A program made the position numbers and the translations under genes. A model generated the notes under the pieces. The model made no database searches. It was not told the DNA's origin and saw nothing but the letters and a program-made list of their open reading frames with translations. Shown here in pieces: positions 1 to 11,849 of a DNA stretch of 64,000 nt. Source of the stretch: Roseivirga pacifica (GTDB taxonomy: Bacteria; Bacteroidota; Bacteroidia; Cytophagales; Cyclobacteriaceae); the NCBI RefSeq assembly GCF_900111145.1, contig NZ_FOIR01000001.1, positions 1,743,501-1,807,500 on the forward strand, read 5' to 3'. The stretch's first letter is position 1, and every line of letters begins with the position of its first letter.

Positions 1-268
1 AGCAGAGGTTTACGTTCTTTCTAAAGAAGAAGGTGGTCGTCACACTCCTTTCTTTAACAAGTACCGTCCTCAGTTCTACTTAAGAACAACTGACGTAACT
101 GGTGAGATCAAACTTCCTGCAGATATCGAAATGGTAATGCCAGGTGATAACGTAACTATCGAAGTTAACTTGATCAACCCTGTTGCTCTTGAAAAAGGAC
201 TTCGTTTCGCTATCAGAGAAGGTGGTAGAACAGTAGGTGCCGGTCAGGTAACTGAGATTCTAGACTAA
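1..268 (+). CDS. tuf: Elongation factor Tu, C-terminal part (5' end outside window)
   Basis: The frame open from base 2 encodes the last 88 residues of EF-Tu, the GTPase that delivers aminoacyl-tRNA to the ribosome. Visible are the domain III signatures [29 protein letters not shown] and the C-terminal [19 protein letters not shown]. The GTPase domain lies upstream of the window. A stem-loop terminator follows 31 bases after the stop, and the next promoter overlaps it. The identity is certain; only completeness is unknown. Confidence 0.97.
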   Translation, partial: AEVYVLSKEEGGRHTPFFNKYRPQFYLRTTDVTGEIKLPADIEMVMPGDNVTIEVNLINPVALEKGLRFAIREGGRTVGAGQVTEILD

Positions 269-298
269 TCCTTCTAAGGAATAGAAATAAATAATTCC

Positions 299-334
299 AA
301 ACGCGTTCTCGATTTTTCGGGAGCGCGTTTGTTT
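299..334 (+). terminator. Rho-independent terminator after tuf
   Basis: AAACGCGTTCTC (299-310) can pair with GGAGCGCGTTT (320-330) with one bulge, followed by GTTTCATT. The T-tract is short and interrupted, so termination may be partial. The TTTG of the next promoter (328-331) lies inside the descending arm. Confidence 0.65.
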
Positions 335-359
335 CATTAATAATATTTCTCTACATTTG
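328..359 (+). promoter_or_regulatory. Bacteroidota-type promoter for tRNA-Trp/secE
   Basis: TTTG (328-331), a 20-base spacer and TACATTTG (352-359) match the Bacteroidota sigma-A consensus TTTG-N19-21-TAnnTTTG. Transcription should start near 363-365. The -7 box is followed by CAGCCCG, a motif shared with the other ribosomal promoters of this window. Confidence 0.75.
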
Positions 360-362
360 CAG

Positions 363-427
363 CCCGTTTGTGGTTGCTGTAGTGTGGCAAGTGTCTTTTT
401 CAAACTGAAAAAGACGTTTAAAACGGG
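363..427 (+). other. Structured 5' leader upstream of tRNA-Trp
   Basis: An inner perfect 10-bp hairpin, GTCTTTTTCA (393-402) against TGAAAAAGAC (406-415) with loop AAC, is enclosed by a 7-bp helix CCCGTTT (363-369) against AAACGGG (421-427). The outer helix begins at the predicted transcript start. No ORF is visible. It could protect or process the tRNA-mRNA transcript, or act as a regulator; its function is unknown. Confidence 0.5.
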
Positions 428-474
428 AGCTGGCAAAGGCTGGTAATCGTAAAATTTTTAGTGAATATACATAC

Positions 475-547
475 ACGGGTGTAGCTCAGCTGGTAGAGCA
501 TTGGTCTCCAAAACCAAGGGTCGTGAGTTCGAATCTTACCGCCCGTG
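475..547 (+). tRNA. tRNA-Trp (anticodon CCA)
   Basis: The cloverleaf has acceptor arms ACGGGTG (475-481) and CGCCCGT (540-546) with one wobble, D-arm sequence TAGCTCAGCTGGTAGAGCA, anticodon stem TTGGT/ACCAA with loop CTCCAAA giving anticodon CCA, and T-loop GTTCGAATC. The discriminator is G547, as expected for Trp. The 3' CCA is not encoded (the genome reads CAA), so it must be added by tRNA nucleotidyltransferase. It lies 19 bases before secE, probably on the same transcript. Confidence 0.96.
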
Positions 548-566
548 CAAATAGAAGTAAAAACCT

Positions 567-755
567 ATGAGTAAGTTGAAGTCTTTTATCGTTTCGTCTG
601 CAGATGAGATGAGACATAAAGTAAGCTGGCCGAAATATTCGGATCTTCAGAGTAGTTCAGTATTGGTGCTAGTAGCCTCTTTGATCTTTGCACTGTTGAT
701 TGGTGTAATTGATTTGGGCTTCGACAATGTCATGGATTTGTTTTACAACCTATAA
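567..755 (+). CDS. secE: Preprotein translocase subunit SecE
   Basis: This 62-residue single-spanning SecE stabilises the SecY channel in the inner membrane. The conserved amphipathic stretch KVSWPKYSDL (about residues 18-27) precedes one hydrophobic helix (about 31-52). The length is normal for the short SecE form. It sits between tRNA-Trp and nusG, the conserved bacterial order. It starts at ATG after an A-rich, SD-less leader. Confidence 0.95.
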   Translation: MSKLKSFIVSSADEMRHKVSWPKYSDLQSSSVLVLVASLIFALLIGVIDLGFDNVMDLFYNL

Positions 756-774
756 GAAATTAAGCGCTTAGAAT

Positions 775-1332
775 ATGTCTGAACTTAAATGGTATATGGT
801 AAGGGCCGTTTCTGGTCAGGAGAGAAAAGCCAAGGAGTATTTAGAAAACGAGGTCGAAAGAGAGCAATTTTCTAGCCACATTCCACAGGTTTTAATCCCA
901 TCAGAAAAAGTGTACGAAATCCGCAACGGTAAAAAGCGTTCAAGAGATCGTAACATGTTCCCTGGTTATGTTATGGTTCAGGCTGATTTGAGCAACGGTG
1001 AAGTAGTTCACCTAATTAAAAATATTCCCGGTATTATAGGGTTTTTAGGTCAAAAGGCTGGCGATGCTTCCACTCCGCCAGTTCCATTACGTCAAGGCGA
1101 AGTCGATCGTATTTTAGGTAAGGTCGAGGAGATTGATGATTTTGACGAGCAACTAGATAGTCCATATATAGTCGGAGAGACCGTTAAAGTAATGGACGGT
1201 CCTTTCAGTGGGTTTACGGGTACGATTGAGGAAGTATTTGAAGAGCGTAGAAAACTTAACGTTATGGTTAAAATCTTCGGTCGAAATACTCCTGTGGAAT
1301 TAAGTTACATGCAAGTAGAAAAACAAGATTAA
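775..1332 (+). CDS. nusG: Transcription termination/antitermination factor NusG
   Basis: NusG (185 aa) binds RNA polymerase across the main channel, suppresses pausing and links transcription to translation. The N-terminal NGN domain begins [19 protein letters not shown] and includes MFPGYVMVQ. The C-terminal KOW domain includes [21 protein letters not shown] (about residues 133-153). It lies one base before rplK and 19 bases after secE, in the same operon. Confidence 0.97.
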   Translation: MSELKWYMVRAVSGQERKAKEYLENEVEREQFSSHIPQVLIPSEKVYEIRNGKKRSRDRNMFPGYVMVQADLSNGEVVHLIKNIPGIIGFLGQKAGDASTPPVPLRQGEVDRILGKVEEIDDFDEQLDSPYIVGETVKVMDGPFSGFTGTIEEVFEERRKLNVMVKIFGRNTPVELSYMQVEKQD

Positions 1333-1333
1333 G

Positions 1334-1777
1334 ATGGCTAAGGAAATTTCTGGTTATCTGAAGTTGCAAGTAAAGGGAGGCCAAGCCAACCCTTCTCCAC
1401 CGGTAGGTCCAGCACTTGGTGCTAAAGGACTTAACATTATGGAGTTCTGTAAGCAATTCAATGCACGTAGTCAGGATAAAATGGGTCAGGTTCTTCCTGT
1501 ACTCGTTACTATCTATTCTGATAAGTCATTTGACTTTGTTATCAAAACTCCTCCTGCTCCGGTAATGCTTTTAGAAGCATCGAAGAAGAAAAAGGGGTCA
1601 CCTGAGCCTAACCGTAACAAGGTAGGTAGTGTAACTTGGGATCAAGTCAAGGAAATTGCTGAAGTGAAAATGCCAGACTTGAATGCATTCACAGTAGAAT
1701 CTGCTATGAAAATGGTAGCAGGTACTGCACGTAGTATGGGTTTAAGAGTGACTGGTACAGCACCTTGGGAAAACTAA
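1334..1777 (+). CDS. rplK: 50S ribosomal protein L11
   Basis: L11 (147 aa) forms the base of the ribosomal stalk at the GTPase-associated centre with 23S rRNA. The thiostrepton-site loop [20 protein letters not shown] (residues 21-40) and the C-terminal rRNA-binding segment ([17 protein letters not shown]) are intact. It follows nusG after a single base and precedes rplA by 11 bases. Confidence 0.98.
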   Translation: MAKEISGYLKLQVKGGQANPSPPVGPALGAKGLNIMEFCKQFNARSQDKMGQVLPVLVTIYSDKSFDFVIKTPPAPVMLLEASKKKKGSPEPNRNKVGSVTWDQVKEIAEVKMPDLNAFTVESAMKMVAGTARSMGLRVTGTAPWEN

Positions 1778-1788
1778 AGATTTGACAG

Positions 1789-2487
1789 ATGGCAAAGTTG
1801 ACAAAGAAGCAAAAAGAAGCTTTAACTAAATATGATCCTGCCAAGCAGTACGCGTTGAATGAAGCTGCTAGTATTGTTAAGGAAATTAACAGCGCTAGTT
1901 TTGATGCTTCAGTAGATATTGACGTTCGTCTTGGAGTGGATCCTCGAAAAGCAGACCAAATGGTAAGAGGCGTTGTTGCCCTTCCACACGGTACTGGTAA
2001 AGAGGTAAAAGTATTAGTACTTTGTACTCCTGATAAGGAGCAAGAAGCCAAAGATGCTGGGGCAGATTACGTAGGTCTAGATGACTACATCACTAAGATT
2101 GAAGGTGGTTGGACAGATATTGACGTAATCATTACAATGCCAACAGTAATGGCTAAAGTAGGGCGTTTAGGTAGAGTATTAGGGCCAAGAGGTCTTATGC
2201 CAAACCCTAAAGCAGGAACTGTGACTTTAGAAGTAGGTAAAGCGGTTACCGATGTAAAAGGCGGTAAGATAGATTTTAAAGTAGATAAGTTTGGTATTAT
2301 TCATACTAGCATTGGTAAGTCATCTTTCTCTCCAGAGAAGATTGCTGAGAATGCTGCTGAAGTAATCCTAACAATCTCTAAACTGAAGCCAGCTTCAGCT
2401 AAGGGAACTTACTTTAAGAGCATCAACCTATCGACTACACAAAGTCCAGGTATTAAAATTGATAAAAACTCTATTTCCGGATTGTAA
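1789..2487 (+). CDS. rplA: 50S ribosomal protein L1
   Basis: L1 (232 aa) builds the mobile L1 stalk that handles E-site tRNA; in many bacteria it also represses its own operon by binding the mRNA. The signature [20 protein letters not shown] is present at about residues 121-140. Length is typical. It lies directly between rplK and rplJ. Confidence 0.98.
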   Translation: MAKLTKKQKEALTKYDPAKQYALNEAASIVKEINSASFDASVDIDVRLGVDPRKADQMVRGVVALPHGTGKEVKVLVLCTPDKEQEAKDAGADYVGLDDYITKIEGGWTDIDVIITMPTVMAKVGRLGRVLGPRGLMPNPKAGTVTLEVGKAVTDVKGGKIDFKVDKFGIIHTSIGKSSFSPEKIAENAAEVILTISKLKPASAKGTYFKSINLSTTQSPGIKIDKNSISGL

Positions 2488-2489
2488 TC

Positions 2490-3023
2490 ATGACTAGAGA
2501 AGAAAAAGCAATTGTTATAGACGAATTGTACGCTAAGTTCTCTTCGAACGATAATTTCTACATTACTGATGCTTCTGGAATGTCGGTAGCTCAAACAAAT
2601 GCTCTTAGAAGATTATGTTTTGAGAAGGGAATCGAGTACAAAGTAGTTAAGAATACACTTATTCAAAAGGCGTTGGAGAAAATGGATACCGACTACGCCC
2701 CATTTGATGAGAGTGTTTTGAGAGGATTCTCAGGTGTTATGTTCTCTGGTGAGAACGCTAACCTTCCTGCGAAAACAATCAAAGAATTCCGTAAGAAATC
2801 AGGTAGTAAATCTCCGGTATTGAAAGGTGCTTCCATCGATACTGATCTTTTTATCGGAGAAGAGAATTTAGATATGTTAAGCTCACTTAAATCTAAGGCA
2901 GAGCTTATCGGTGAGGTAATTACATTGCTTCAATCTCCTGCTAAAAACGTTATCTCTGGCCTTAAAGGTTCTGGAGGTAAATTGGCAGGAATTCTTAAGA
3001 CGTTATCTGAACGCGAAAACTAA
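2490..3023 (+). CDS. rplJ: 50S ribosomal protein L10
   Basis: L10 (177 aa) anchors L7/L12 dimers to the ribosome. The N-terminal rRNA-binding globular part contains NALRRLCFEKGIEYKVVKNTL; the C-terminal helix that carries L7/L12 is present (LAGILKTLSEREN). It starts two bases after rplA stops and precedes rplL by 41 bases. Confidence 0.97.
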   Translation: MTREEKAIVIDELYAKFSSNDNFYITDASGMSVAQTNALRRLCFEKGIEYKVVKNTLIQKALEKMDTDYAPFDESVLRGFSGVMFSGENANLPAKTIKEFRKKSGSKSPVLKGASIDTDLFIGEENLDMLSSLKSKAELIGEVITLLQSPAKNVISGLKGSGGKLAGILKTLSEREN

Positions 3024-3064
3024 TATTAAAACAAGATTTAAAAACTTTATAACAAATAATCAAA

Positions 3065-3448
3065 ATGGCAGACTTGAAAGAATTTGCAGAGCAGTTAGTT
3101 AACTTGACTGTAAAAGAAGTAAATGAGTTAGCTGACATCCTTAAAGATGAGTACGGTATTGAGCCAGCTGCAGCTGCAGTAGCAGTAGCAGGTCCAGCAG
3201 CAGGTGGTGCTGATGGCGAAGGCGGTGCTGAGGAAAAATCAGAATTCGATGTTGTACTTAAGGCAGCTGGTTCTTCTAAACTAGCAGTGGTAAAACTAGT
3301 TAAAGAATTAACTGGTCTAGGTCTTAAAGAAGCTAAAGAAATCGTAGATAGCGCTCCTAAAGCTATAAAAGAAGGTGTTGCTAAAGACGAAGCAGAAGCG
3401 TTGAAAAAGCAACTTGAAGAAGCTGGCGCTGAAGTAGAGCTTAAGTAA
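3065..3448 (+). CDS. rplL: 50S ribosomal protein L7/L12
   Basis: The acidic stalk protein (127 aa) recruits translational GTPases. An N-terminal dimerisation domain (residues 1-33) is followed by an Ala/Gly-rich hinge (about 36-52) and the C-terminal factor-binding domain with [20 protein letters not shown]. It is separated from rpoB by a 150-base gap with strong hairpins, which suits its need for several copies per ribosome compared with RNA polymerase. Confidence 0.98.
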   Translation: MADLKEFAEQLVNLTVKEVNELADILKDEYGIEPAAAAVAVAGPAAGGADGEGGAEEKSEFDVVLKAAGSSKLAVVKLVKELTGLGLKEAKEIVDSAPKAIKEGVAKDEAEALKKQLEEAGAEVELK

Positions 3449-3456
3449 TTTGTTTA

Positions 3457-3528
3457 GCCATAGTTCTTATGGCATTTAGGAACAGGCCCTGGTTGCGAGG
3501 ACTTCGCGATCACGGGTCTTTTCCTGTT
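3457..3528 (+). promoter_or_regulatory. Hairpin cluster in the rplL-rpoB intercistronic region
   Basis: Two stem-loops are visible. The first is GCCATA (3457-3462) with TATGGC (3468-3473). The second is larger: TGGTTGCGA (3490-3498) pairs with TCGCGATCA (3504-3512), extended by CCC/GGG and by GGAACAG with CTTTTCC. It is followed by mixed T-rich sequence rather than a clean T-tract. By position it resembles the rplL-rpoB attenuator/RNase processing site of other bacteria; that role is inferred. Confidence 0.55.
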
Positions 3529-3607
3529 TGTACTTGTTTAGTACTTATTTTATCTTATTGTGCATTTTATAAGTGCACAAAACATTGGTAACAAAAATTT
3601 TAAAGTC

Positions 3608-6600
3608 TTGGCTATTCTAGCAAATCAATCAGACAGAATTAATTTCTCATCCATTAAATCAGTATTAGATTATCCTGATTTTCTTGATGTTCAGGTAAAG
3701 TCGTTTAAAGACTTCTTTCAGCTAGAAACTCCTGCTGAAAAAAGAACTCAAGACGGATTGTTCAAGGTTTTTTCTGAAAACTTCCCTATTTCGGATTCTA
3801 GAGAAAACTTTGTTTTAGAATTCATCGACTATTTGGTAGATCCTCCAAAGTATAATGTTGATGAGTGTATTGACAGAGGGTTAACCTATTCTGTGCCTTT
3901 GAAAGCTAAGCTTCGTTTAACTTGTAATGACGAGGACAACGAAGATTTCGAAACCATCGAACAAGAGGTTTTCTTAGGAAATATTCCTTACATGACGGAG
4001 AAAGGTTCTTTCGTTATTAATGGAGCCGAGCGTGTAATTGTTTCTCAGTTGCACCGTTCACCTGGTGTGTTCTTTGCCCAAAGTAAGCACACAAACGGTA
4101 CTGCACTTTATTCTGCACGTATCATTCCTTTCAAAGGTTCTTGGATTGAATTTGCTACCGATGTGAACAGCGTAATGTATGCTTACATCGATAGAAAGAA
4201 GAAATTCCCGGTAACCACGCTTTTAAGAGCAATTGGTTTCGGAACAGATAAGGATATCCTAGACTTATTTGGTCTTGCTGAAGAAGTAAAAGCTACAAAA
4301 ACTTCCCTTAAAAAGGCGATCGGCCGTAAACTAGCGGCTAGGGTGCTTAGAACTTGGGTTGAAGATTTTGTAGATGAAGATACTGGTGAGGTAGTTTCTA
4401 TTCACCGTAACGAAGTATTGTTAGAGCGTGACTCAGTGCTGTCTGAAGAAGACGTTGAATTGATCATTGAGTCTGGTGTTGAAATGGTTATTCTTCACAG
4501 AGAAGACATCAACATTGCAGATTACACCATTATCTACAATACACTTCAGAAAGATAACTCAAACTCGGAAAAAGAAGCGGTTGAGCAAATCTATCGTCAG
4601 TTGAGAAACACTGAAGCGCCAGATGAGCAGACTGCAAGAGATATTATTCAATCACTTTTCTTCTCAGATAAGCGATACGATTTAGGTGAAGTTGGTCGAT
4701 ACAGAATCAACAAGAAATTGAACCTAGAGATCGATTCAGAGAAGAGAGTATTGACAACTGAAGATATCATTTCAATTGTGAAGTACTTGATCGGTTTGAT
4801 CAACTCTAAAGCACTTGTTGATGATATTGATCACCTTTCTAACAGAAGGGTAAGAACCGTAGGTGAGCAACTTTACGCTCAGTTCGGTGTTGGTTTGGCA
4901 CGTATGGCCAGAACCATAAAAGAAAGAATGAACGTTAGAGATAACGAGGACTTTAAGCCGGTTGATTTGATCAACGCAAGAACATTGTCTTCTGTAATCA
5001 ACTCGTTCTTCGGAACTAACCAGCTTTCTCAGTTCATGGACCAAACAAACCCTCTTGCGGAAATTACGCACAAGAGGAGAATGTCTGCCTTAGGTCCTGG
5101 TGGACTTTCAAGAGAAAGAGCCGGTTTCGAGGTACGTGACGTTCACTATACGCACTACGGTCGTCTTTGTACTATTGAAACTCCAGAGGGTCCAAACATT
5201 GGTTTGATTTCTTCACTTTGTGTGCATGCTAAAGTAAATAGCATGGGATTCATCGAAACACCATATAGAAAGGTGAATGATGGAAAAGTAAACATGGGTG
5301 AAGATGTAATTTACCTTACTGCAGAAGAAGAAGATACGCACAACATTGCTCAGGCAAATGCGCCTCTTAAAGACAACGGTAATTTCGAAAACGATAGAGT
5401 TAAAGCACGTTTTGAGGGTGACTTCCCTGTGGTAGAGCCAAAAGAGCTTACTTACATGGACGTGGCGCCTAACCAAATTGTATCGGTTGCGGCTTCGTTG
5501 ATTCCTTTCTTGGAGCACGATGATGCCAACCGTGCATTGATGGGATCGAATATGCAGCGCCAGGCTGTGCCATTGTTGAGAGCAGAGGCTCCAATTGTAG
5601 GTACTGGTCTTGAAGGTAGGGCTGCCCGTGACTCTAGAGCTTTGGTAATTGCTGAAGAAGACGGTGTAGTACACTTTGTAGATGCATCTAAAATTGTTGT
5701 GAAGTACAACCAAACTGATGAAGATGAGTTGGTGACCTTCGATGACGAATACAAAACATATAAGCTTGTTAAGTTCCGTAGAACTAACCAAGACACAAGT
5801 ATCAACCTAAAACCTATTGTTGTTCAAGGCGATAAGGTTTCAAAAGGTCAGGTGCTTTGCGAAGGTTACTCTACTCAGAACGGTGAGTTAGCACTTGGTA
5901 GAAACCTTAGAGTGGCTTACATGCCATGGCAAGGGTACAACTTCGAGGATGCGATTGTAATTTCTGAGAGAGTGGTAAGAGATGATGTGTTCACCTCAAT
6001 CCACATTGATGAGTACGAACTTGAAGTAAGAGACACCAAGCGTGGTGAAGAAGAGTTGACTTCTGAGATTCCGAACGTAAGTGAGGAAGCAGTGAAAAAC
6101 TTGGATGAGAATGGTATCATCCGTGTTGGTGCTGAAATTAAAGAAGGCGACATTCTAATCGGTAAGATTACACCAAAAGGTGAAACGGATCCAACTCCAG
6201 AAGAGAAGCTATTGAGAGCGATCTTTGGTGATAAGGCTGGTGATGTAAAAGATGCTTCGTTGAAAGCTTCTCCTTCACTAAGAGGTGTGGTTATCGATAC
6301 TAAATTGTTCTCTCGTCCTAAAAAGGACAAAGATCTAAGAGCAAAAGCTAAGAAAGAGGTAGAAGAGTTGAAAGCTAGATACTCAAAAGACCTACTTGGC
6401 CTAAGAGCTCAAATGATCAATAAATTGGTTAAGCTTCTTGATGGTAAAACATCTCAAGGAGTGAAGCACAAATTTGGAGATGAGATTATCTCTAAAGGTG
6501 TGAAATTCGGCCAGAAGAATATCTCTAACAACATGTTCCCTGAAAAGAACATTTACAGAGACGAAAGTAACTACAGTGTTCAGGAAGAGGTTAACCTAAT

Positions 6601-7483
6601 TTCTGACTTGAACCTAGAAGGTTGGACAGATGATGAGCACATCAACGAACTTATTGTGAAGATGGTTAAGAACTATAACCTGAAGCGTAATGAGATTATG
6701 GGTGAGTTCAAGCGTCAGCGATTCACTATCGAAGTAGGTGATGAACTTCCAACTGGTATCGTACAGCTTGCTAAAGTATACATCGCTAAAAAGCGTAAGC
6801 TTAAAGTGGGTGATAAGATGGCGGGTCGTCACGGTAACAAAGGTGTGGTTGCACGTATTGTTAGAGAAGAGGATATGCCATTCTTAGAAGATGGAACTCC
6901 AATGGATATCGTATTGAACCCACTTGGTGTACCTTCAAGGATGAACATTGGTCAGATTTACGAGACCATCTTGGCTTGGGCCGGACTTGAGCTAGGTAAA
7001 AAATATGCTACACCAATCTTTGACGGTGCAAGTATGGAAGAAGTGGAAGCTGAATTGGCTAAAGCGGGTCTTCCTTCTGCAGGCCGTGTACACTTGTTCG
7101 ATGGATTGACAGGTAAGCGTTTCGATCAGCCAGTGACTGTAGGTATTGCCTACATGTTGAAACTAGGTCACTTGGTAGATGATAAGATGCACGCCCGTTC
7201 AATTGGTCCTTACTCGTTAATTACACAGCAGCCATTGGGTGGTAAAGCACAATTCGGTGGTCAGCGATTTGGAGAGATGGAGGTTTGGGCACTCGAGGCA
7301 TTCGGTGCATCACACGTTCTTCAAGAAATCCTGACAGTTAAGTCGGATGATGTAATAGGTAGAGCCAAGGCCTACGAGGCTATCGTAAAAGGTGATTCAA
7401 TCCCTAAACCAAATATTCCTGAATCATTCAACGTATTGGTTCACGAGTTGAGAGGTTTGGCACTAGAAATTACCCTTGACTAA
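3608..7483 (+). CDS. rpoB: DNA-directed RNA polymerase subunit beta
   Basis: The beta subunit of RNA polymerase. The rifampicin pocket reads [17 protein letters not shown] and [21 protein letters not shown], i.e. the susceptible-type sequence; [15 protein letters not shown] and the C-terminal [18 protein letters not shown] are also present. No in-frame ATG lies near the conserved N terminus. The frame opens with GTG at 3560, but homology ([21 protein letters not shown]) only begins after a TTG at 3608 that gives [10 protein letters not shown] and 1291 aa. I prefer TTG 3608; GTG 3560 (1307 aa) is the alternative. Confidence 0.95.
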   Translation: MAILANQSDRINFSSIKSVLDYPDFLDVQVKSFKDFFQLETPAEKRTQDGLFKVFSENFPISDSRENFVLEFIDYLVDPPKYNVDECIDRGLTYSVPLKAKLRLTCNDEDNEDFETIEQEVFLGNIPYMTEKGSFVINGAERVIVSQLHRSPGVFFAQSKHTNGTALYSARIIPFKGSWIEFATDVNSVMYAYIDRKKKFPVTTLLRAIGFGTDKDILDLFGLAEEVKATKTSLKKAIGRKLAARVLRTWVEDFVDEDTGEVVSIHRNEVLLERDSVLSEEDVELIIESGVEMVILHREDINIADYTIIYNTLQKDNSNSEKEAVEQIYRQLRNTEAPDEQTARDIIQSLFFSDKRYDLGEVGRYRINKKLNLEIDSEKRVLTTEDIISIVKYLIGLINSKALVDDIDHLSNRRVRTVGEQLYAQFGVGLARMARTIKERMNVRDNEDFKPVDLINARTLSSVINSFFGTNQLSQFMDQTNPLAEITHKRRMSALGPGGLSRERAGFEVRDVHYTHYGRLCTIETPEGPNIGLISSLCVHAKVNSMGFIETPYRKVNDGKVNMGEDVIYLTAEEEDTHNIAQANAPLKDNGNFENDRVKARFEGDFPVVEPKELTYMDVAPNQIVSVAASLIPFLEHDDANRALMGSNMQRQAVPLLRAEAPIVGTGLEGRAARDSRALVIAEEDGVVHFVDASKIVVKYNQTDEDELVTFDDEYKTYKLVKFRRTNQDTSINLKPIVVQGDKVSKGQVLCEGYSTQNGELALGRNLRVAYMPWQGYNFEDAIVISERVVRDDVFTSIHIDEYELEVRDTKRGEEELTSEIPNVSEEAVKNLDENGIIRVGAEIKEGDILIGKITPKGETDPTPEEKLLRAIFGDKAGDVKDASLKASPSLRGVVIDTKLFSRPKKDKDLRAKAKKEVEELKARYSKDLLGLRAQMINKLVKLLDGKTSQGVKHKFGDEIISKGVKFGQKNISNNMFPEKNIYRDESNYSVQEEVNLISDLNLEGWTDDEHINELIVKMVKNYNLKRNEIMGEFKRQRFTIEVGDELPTGIVQLAKVYIAKKRKLKVGDKMAGRHGNKGVVARIVREEDMPFLEDGTPMDIVLNPLGVPSRMNIGQIYETILAWAGLELGKKYATPIFDGASMEEVEAELAKAGLPSAGRVHLFDGLTGKRFDQPVTVGIAYMLKLGHLVDDKMHARSIGPYSLITQQPLGGKAQFGGQRFGEMEVWALEAFGASHVLQEILTVKSDDVIGRAKAYEAIVKGDSIPKPNIPESFNVLVHELRGLALEITLD

Positions 7484-7532
7484 TTACAACAGAAGATTTG
7501 GTTTAAGCCTTAACAAAGAATTTTAAAAAGCT

Positions 7533-10500
7533 ATGGCATTTAAAAAGAATAAAAAACTTAACAACGACTTTAGCAAAGTCACTATTAGTTTGGCTTCCCC
7601 GGAGTCTATCCTTGAGTCTTCTCATGGAGAGGTAACCCAGCCGGAAACCATTAACTATAGAACCTATAAGCCTGAAATGGGCGGTTTATTCTGCGAAAGA
7701 ATATTCGGGCCTGTTAAGGATTGGGAATGTCATTGTGGGAAGTACAAGCGTATCAGATATAAAGGTATTATCTGTGACCGATGTGGTGTTGAAGTAACCG
7801 AGAAGAAAGTGCGTAGAGAGCGCATGGGACACATCGAGCTAGTGGTTCCTGTAGCGCATATTTGGTATTTCAAGTCGCTTCCTAACAAAATTGGTTACCT
7901 ACTTGGTTTACCAACCAAGAAGTTGGATCAGATTATTTACTACGAGCGTTACGTAGTGATCCAGCCGGGTATCAAAGAAGAGGAAGGTATTAGCTATATG
8001 GATTTCTTAACGGAAGATGAGTATCTGGATATTCTGGATAAACTTCCGAGAGAGAACCAAATGATGGATGACGAAGATCCTCAAAAATTCATCGCTAAGA
8101 TGGGTGCTGAAGCATTAGAAATGCTTTTGGCAAGATTGGATCTAGACAGCATGTCTTATGCATTGCGTCACCAAGCTGCTACCGATACTTCTCAGCAGCG
8201 TAAAGCTGAGGCGTTGAAGCGTCTTAAAGTGGTTGAAGCATTCCGTGATGCTAAAACCAGAATCGAAAACAGACCTGAGTGGATGGTTATCCGGATGGTG
8301 CCAGTTATTCCACCAGAATTGCGTCCACTAGTACCACTAGATGGTGGTCGTTTCGCAACTTCTGATTTGAATGACCTTTACAGAAGGGTAATTATCAGAA
8401 ACAATCGTCTGAAGAGATTGATCGATATTAAAGCTCCTGAAGTAATTCTTAGAAATGAGAAACGTATGCTTCAAGAGGCGGTTGACTCACTTTTCGATAA
8501 CTCTAGAAAAGTAAACGCAGTAAGATCGGATGGTAACCGTGCATTGAAGTCTTTGAGTGATATGCTTAAAGGTAAGCAAGGTCGTTTCCGTCAGAACTTA
8601 TTGGGTAAAAGGGTAGACTACTCTGGTCGTTCAGTAATCGTTGTAGGTCCAGAATTGAAACTACACGAGTGTGGTCTTCCTAAAAATATGGCAGCCGAGC
8701 TTTTCAAACCTTTTATCATCAGAAAGCTGATTGAAAGAGGTATTGTAAAGACTGTTAAGTCTGCTAAGAAAATTGTTGATAGAAAAGATCCTGTTGTTTG
8801 GGATATCCTTGAAAACGTATTGAAAGGACACCCAGTACTACTTAACCGTGCTCCTACGCTTCACCGTTTGGGTATTCAGGCATTCCAGCCGAAACTTATC
8901 GAAGGTAAAGCGATTCAATTGCACCCACTAGTATGTACTGCCTTTAACGCTGACTTTGATGGTGACCAGATGGCGGTTCACGTACCACTAGGCCATGATG
9001 CTGTGATGGAGGCGAGTATGTTGATGCTTTCTTCTCACAACATTCTTAACCCTGCTAACGGTGCGCCAATTACTGTACCTTCTCAGGATATGGTTTTGGG
9101 TCTTTACTATGTAACTAAGGGCCGTAGATCTACTGAAGAGGAAAAAGTACCAGGTGAAGGAATGAGATTCTACTCTGCTGAGGAAGTGATCATTGCTTTG
9201 AACGAAGGTAAAATCACCTTGCATACGCACATTCACGTTAAAACTAAGGTTCGTGAAGGTGAGGAGCTAGTTGATAAAGTAATTGAAACTGTTGCGGGTA
9301 GAGTACTATTCAATGAGAGAGTACCTGAAGAAGTTGGTTTTGTTGACGAATTGTTGACTAAGAAGAAACTTCAGAAGATTATTCAAAGAGTAGTAAACAT
9401 CTGTGGTGTAGCTAAAACAGCTAAGTTCTTGGATGATATCAAAGAGCTTGGTTTCCAAATGGCTTACTCAGGTGGTCTGTCAATGGGTCTGGATGATATC
9501 CATATTCCAGAAAACAAAGAGAGCTTAATTGAAGAGGCTAAGCAAGAAGTGGACGCTGTATGGCAAAACTACTTGATGGGTCTTATTACAGATAACGAAA
9601 GATACAACCAGGTAATTGATATCTGGACAAGGGTAAACACTCGTTTGACTAACGGATTGATGCAAGAGATGGAGGAAGACCGTCAAGGTTTCAACTCAAT
9701 CTATATGATGATGCACTCAGGAGCTCGTGGTTCTAGAGAGCAGATCCGTCAGTTGGGTGGTATGAGAGGGCTGATGGCAAAACCACAGAAAAACCTAGCA
9801 GGTTCTGTAGGTGCCATTATTGAAAACCCAATCCTTTCGAACTTTAAGGAAGGTTTGGATGTACTCGAGTACTTTATCTCTACACACGGTGCACGTAAAG
9901 GTCTTGCAGATACGGCTTTGAAAACTGCCGATGCAGGTTACCTAACCAGACGTTTGGTAGACGTGGCACAAGACTGTGTGGTGAACGAGGAAGATTGTGG
10001 AACACTTCGCGGACTTACAGTTTCAGCGTTGAAAGATAACGAGGATATCGTTGAACCACTTTCTGAAAGAATCCTTGGTCGTGTATCAGTTCATGATATC
10101 TACGATCCGATCACTGAAGAGTTGATTATCGGTGCTGGTGAAGAATTCACGGAAGCAATTTCTGAGCATATTGACGAAACAGCAATCGAGGAAGTAGAAA
10201 TCAGGTCGGTACTTACATGTGAAACCAAGCGTGGTGTTTGTTCTAAATGTTACGGTAGAAACCTTTCTACTAACAAAATGGTACAGAAAGGTGAGTCAGT
10301 TGGTGTAATTGCTGCACAGTCAATTGGTGAGCCTGGTACTCAGCTTACGCTAAGAACATTCCACGTGGGTGGTACAGCATCTAACATTGCGGTAGATGCA
10401 AGCATCAAAGCGAAATTCGATGGTGTAATTGCTTTCGAAGAGTTGAGATCACTGCCAACAACTGATGATGAAGGCAACGAGATCAATGTAGTGATGGGAC

Positions 10501-11843
10501 GTACCGGTGAGGTGCAAATCATCGATCCAAAGTCTAAGAAAGTATTAATTTCTAACCACGTACCTTACGGAGCTATCCTTCAGGTAAAAGATGGTCAGAA
10601 AGTAGCTAAAGGAGACCAACTATGTAAGTGGGATCCATACAACGCAGTAATCCTTTCTGAGTTCGATGGTACTGTTGAATTCGATGCGATTGAAGAAGGT
10701 ATTACTTACCGTGAGGAGTTTGATGAGCAAACTGGTCACAGAGAGAAAGTAATTACTGATACGAAAGATAAAACCAAAAACCCTGCTGTAGTTGTAAACT
10801 ACAAAGAGGACTCTAAGGCATACAACATTCCTGTAGGAGCTCACTTGGCAGTAGATAAGGGTGATAAAATCAAAGTAGGTCAGCCATTGGCTAAGATTCC
10901 TAGAACAATGGGTAAATCGAGAGATATTACCGGGGGTCTGCCACGTGTAACTGAGCTATTCGAGGCTAGAAACCCATCGAACCCAGCGGTAGTTTCTGAG
11001 ATTGACGGTGTTGTAACTTACGGTGGTATCAAGCGTGGTAACAGAGAAATCTTCATCGAGTCTAAAGACGGTGTGAAGAAGAAATACATGGTGCCATTGT
11101 CTAAGCACATCCTTGTTCAAGACAATGACTTTGTAAGAGCTGGTTACCAACTATCTGATGGTGCAACTACACCAAACGATATCTTGAACATTCAAGGACC
11201 AACTGCAGTACAGGAATACTTGGTGAACGAGATTCAGGAAGTTTACCGTCTGCAAGGGGTGAAAATCAACGATAAGCACATCGAAGCTATTGTGAAGCAG
11301 ATGATGCAGAAAGTTGAGATCATCGACTCTGGAGATACTCAATTCTTGAAAGGGGAAGTAGTTGACAAGTTCGTGTTCAGAGAGGAAAATGATAAGATTC
11401 TCGACATGAAAGTGGTTGCTGAAGCTGGCGATTCTACCAACTTGAAGCCAGGTCAGATTGTAACACCTCGTGAATTAAGAGACGAAAACTCTACTTTGAG
11501 AAGAAAAGACCTGAAGCTTGTAGAGGTGCGTGAAGCACAACCTGCAGTTTCTAAACCTAAGTTGTTGGGTATTACTCAGGCATCTTTGGGTACGGATAGC
11601 TTCTTGTCGGCAGCTTCCTTCCAGGAAACTACCAAAGTATTGAGTGAAGCGTCTATCAGAGGTAAGCAAGACGAACTGAATGGCTTGAAGGAGAACGTGA
11701 TCGTAGGTCACCTAATCCCAGCTGGTACAGGTATGCGCGAGTACAACGACATTATTGTTGGTAATAAGGAAGAGTACGAGCAACTGAAGGCAGCTAAAGA
11801 AGCTTACAGAGCTGAATCTGAAGAAGAGAACGTAGAGGCTTAA
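7533..11843 (+). CDS. rpoC: DNA-directed RNA polymerase subunit beta'
   Basis: The catalytic beta' subunit (1436 aa). Visible are the N-terminal zinc ribbon [20 protein letters not shown] (about residues 66-85), the lid/rudder region [21 protein letters not shown], the Mg-binding [15 protein letters not shown], the trigger-loop region with [22 protein letters not shown], and a second zinc site ending [15 protein letters not shown]. It lies 49 bases after rpoB. The length fits Bacteroidota beta'. Confidence 0.98.
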   Translation: MAFKKNKKLNNDFSKVTISLASPESILESSHGEVTQPETINYRTYKPEMGGLFCERIFGPVKDWECHCGKYKRIRYKGIICDRCGVEVTEKKVRRERMGHIELVVPVAHIWYFKSLPNKIGYLLGLPTKKLDQIIYYERYVVIQPGIKEEEGISYMDFLTEDEYLDILDKLPRENQMMDDEDPQKFIAKMGAEALEMLLARLDLDSMSYALRHQAATDTSQQRKAEALKRLKVVEAFRDAKTRIENRPEWMVIRMVPVIPPELRPLVPLDGGRFATSDLNDLYRRVIIRNNRLKRLIDIKAPEVILRNEKRMLQEAVDSLFDNSRKVNAVRSDGNRALKSLSDMLKGKQGRFRQNLLGKRVDYSGRSVIVVGPELKLHECGLPKNMAAELFKPFIIRKLIERGIVKTVKSAKKIVDRKDPVVWDILENVLKGHPVLLNRAPTLHRLGIQAFQPKLIEGKAIQLHPLVCTAFNADFDGDQMAVHVPLGHDAVMEASMLMLSSHNILNPANGAPITVPSQDMVLGLYYVTKGRRSTEEEKVPGEGMRFYSAEEVIIALNEGKITLHTHIHVKTKVREGEELVDKVIETVAGRVLFNERVPEEVGFVDELLTKKKLQKIIQRVVNICGVAKTAKFLDDIKELGFQMAYSGGLSMGLDDIHIPENKESLIEEAKQEVDAVWQNYLMGLITDNERYNQVIDIWTRVNTRLTNGLMQEMEEDRQGFNSIYMMMHSGARGSREQIRQLGGMRGLMAKPQKNLAGSVGAIIENPILSNFKEGLDVLEYFISTHGARKGLADTALKTADAGYLTRRLVDVAQDCVVNEEDCGTLRGLTVSALKDNEDIVEPLSERILGRVSVHDIYDPITEELIIGAGEEFTEAISEHIDETAIEEVEIRSVLTCETKRGVCSKCYGRNLSTNKMVQKGESVGVIAAQSIGEPGTQLTLRTFHVGGTASNIAVDASIKAKFDGVIAFEELRSLPTTDDEGNEINVVMGRTGEVQIIDPKSKKVLISNHVPYGAILQVKDGQKVAKGDQLCKWDPYNAVILSEFDGTVEFDAIEEGITYREEFDEQTGHREKVITDTKDKTKNPAVVVNYKEDSKAYNIPVGAHLAVDKGDKIKVGQPLAKIPRTMGKSRDITGGLPRVTELFEARNPSNPAVVSEIDGVVTYGGIKRGNREIFIESKDGVKKKYMVPLSKHILVQDNDFVRAGYQLSDGATTPNDILNIQGPTAVQEYLVNEIQEVYRLQGVKINDKHIEAIVKQMMQKVEIIDSGDTQFLKGEVVDKFVFREENDKILDMKVVAEAGDSTNLKPGQIVTPRELRDENSTLRRKDLKLVEVREAQPAVSKPKLLGITQASLGTDSFLSAASFQETTKVLSEASIRGKQDELNGLKENVIVGHLIPAGTGMREYNDIIVGNKEEYEQLKAAKEAYRAESEEENVEA

Positions 11844-11849
11844 TTCGTT

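Noticed and set aside
5213-5805. Long - strand frames inside rpoB
   Set aside because: They lie antisense to highly conserved rpoB sequence, have no recognisable domain and arise from its codon pattern.
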